This document shows, piece after piece, positions 38,690 to 39,165 of a stretch of DNA of 39,165 bases. The notes beneath the pieces are model-generated. The model was given only the letters and a program-made list of their open reading frames with translations. It had not been told where the DNA came from and made no database searches. Position 1 is the first letter of the stretch. The number at the start of each line of letters is the position of its first letter. The DNA comes from Methylophilaceae bacterium (GTDB lineage: Bacteria > Pseudomonadota > Gammaproteobacteria > Burkholderiales > Methylophilaceae): contig JAOLWQ010000009.1 in the NCBI GenBank assembly GCA_028342535.1, forward strand, positions 1 to 39,165, read 5' to 3'. The position numbers were made by a program, and so were the translations under genes.

Positions 38690-38716
38690 CAATAAGAGTA
38701 GGAGTAGTTTTTTCAT
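38678..38716 (-). pseudogene. Orphan signal-peptide start (MKKLLLLLLLQI)
   Basis: Thirteen codons, counting the stop, that begin exactly like the signal peptide of the gene at 34399 (plus strand GTAGGAGTAGTTTTTTCAT) and end with a stop. It overlaps the 3' end of the AlpA-like gene on the opposite strand. Likely the broken 5' end of a secreted-protein gene cut by insertion or deletion. Confidence 0.5.
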
Positions 38717-38727
38717 TTAATTAGATT

Positions 38728-39129
38728 TTAATCGCATGCACGTTTACCTCTTTTACAAGCATCTTCACATTTTGAGTTTGCATCGGTATTATAAAGATAT
38801 TCGCTTGTTTCCCAATCGTAAACAGATGATGGACAATCACTTTTACATTTCCTATTGAATGCATAACAAGCATCATCTATATTATCTTCATATTCACATG
38901 CACGTTTACCTCTTTTACAAGCATCTTCACATTTTGAGTTTGCATCGGTATTATAAAGATATTCGCTTGTTTCCCAATCGTAAACAGATGATGGACAATC
39001 ACTTTTACATTTCCTATACCCATCATAACAAGCTCCATCAACATCCTCCTCCTCATCATCATCACTAGACCTACTATTTCTAATTGTTTGTAACATTCTT
39101 AATTGAATAATTTTTTCTTGTGTTGTCAT
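38728..39129 (-). CDS. Cys-rich duplicated-domain protein, possibly continuing past the window
   Basis: At least 133 residues with two tandem copies of a six-cysteine domain: ACY or ACYDGY, KCKSDCPSS, VYDWETSEYLYNTD, KCEDACKRGKRAC. The two domains are identical over about 40 residues and also at DNA level. An Asp/Glu-rich linker precedes them. The CxxxC-type pairs suggest disulfides or metal binding, though no signal peptide is seen after the ATG at 39129. The frame stays open to the window edge and reads IGFKKVGESCSE before that ATG, so the true start, perhaps with a signal peptide, may lie outside. No family recognised. Confidence 0.7.
   Translation of the reverse strand: MTTQEKIIQLRMLQTIRNSRSSDDDEEEDVDGACYDGYRKCKSDCPSSVYDWETSEYLYNTDANSKCEDACKRGKRACEYEDNIDDACYAFNRKCKSDCPSSVYDWETSEYLYNTDANSKCEDACKRGKRACD
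38735..38855 (-). repeat. Perfect 121-bp direct repeat, copy 1
   Basis: Identical, base for base as I read it, to 38897-39017; the period is 162 bp. It encodes the second Cys-rich domain. Perfect identity including silent positions shows a very recent duplication or active conversion. Confidence 0.92.
38897..39017 (-). repeat. Perfect 121-bp direct repeat, copy 2
   Basis: Partner of 38735-38855; encodes the first Cys-rich domain. The 41 bp between the two copies encode the linker and the start of the next unit. Confidence 0.92.
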
Positions 39130-39165
39130 TTCGCTACAAGATTCTCCTACTTTTTTAAAGCCAAT

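Noticed and set aside
38735-39017. CRISPR array
   Set aside because: Only two long units, in a coding frame, with a 41-bp gap; repeat and spacer lengths do not fit and no cas genes are present.
38859-39068. His-rich plus-strand frame of 69 codons
   Set aside because: It is the complement of the duplicated Cys-rich gene, repeats with it, and has no family or ribosome binding site.

Overview
The window is AT-rich (roughly one third G+C by eye), densely packed, and uses many TTG starts. The left edge carries two chromosomal housekeeping genes, smc (cut by the edge) and a short-form queF. Both read like betaproteobacterial versions, so an AT-rich, streamlined aquatic betaproteobacterium (OM43/Methylophilaceae-like) is my best guess. 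I cannot exclude another AT-rich proteobacterium. The single S4 ribosomal protein gene looks alphaproteobacterial and is probably acquired, so it should not be used to place the organism.

Layout. 1-1706: smc, queF and an intact tRNA-Ala(GGC). From the tRNA onward the window looks like an accretion island. Fragments of the tRNA 3' end plus its downstream arm recur at 3.04, 3.73, 8.32 and 11.57 kb, always in the same orientation. The three copies that include the arm become less similar to the tRNA with distance (43/44, 59/67 and 24/30 matching positions). The fragments separate gene modules: a CDP-alcohol phosphatidyltransferase with a cytidylyltransferase (1.9-3.0 kb); a secreted adhesin-E-like protein (3.2-3.6 kb); a mixed block with 5-formyl-THF cyclo-ligase, a divergent PanB, a secreted PQQ sugar dehydrogenase and its cytochrome c (3.8-8.2 kb); and a three-gene module of a methyltransferase, an EgtD-type histidine trimethyltransferase and a divergently transcribed PhyH-type Fe(II)/2-oxoglutarate oxygenase (8.4-11.5 kb). 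No integrase gene is visible. The only recombination-type protein is an AlpA/excisionase-like DNA-binding protein at 38.5 kb.

11.6-22.1 kb holds sulfur and nutrient metabolism: an SDR, MetY and a flavin monooxygenase on the minus strand; then a POT peptide transporter, a PatB-type C-S beta-lyase, a DASS anion transporter, a NodU-type carbamoyltransferase and a nitroreductase on the plus strand. Together they suggest import of peptides or cysteine conjugates, C-S cleavage and capture of the released sulfur or thiol. 22.1-29.3 kb is a minus-strand surface-glycan operon: formyltransferase, aldo/keto reductase, a cytidylyltransferase-aminotransferase fusion, a glycosyltransferase-like protein and a multi-membrane-span GT-C-like protein. 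SelO follows.

31-33 kb carries an apparently iron-regulated operon. A Fur-box-like dyad fills the 17-bp spacer of a good sigma-70 promoter, upstream of an unknown protein, the alphaproteobacterial-type S4 and a pseudoazurin-like copper protein. 33-39 kb is a field of small secreted or membrane proteins, mostly on the minus strand, with near-identical signal-peptide DNA at several starts (two of them orphaned). It also holds a second short repeat family (five copies, one orientation), a Sel1 protein, two coupled genes of unknown function, a minimal ANL adenylation core, two DUF6356-like proteins in the wider region, the AlpA-like gene and a Cys-rich protein with a perfect 121-bp internal duplication. 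Several real small genes (43-58 codons) lie in gaps between the larger ones and are listed here.
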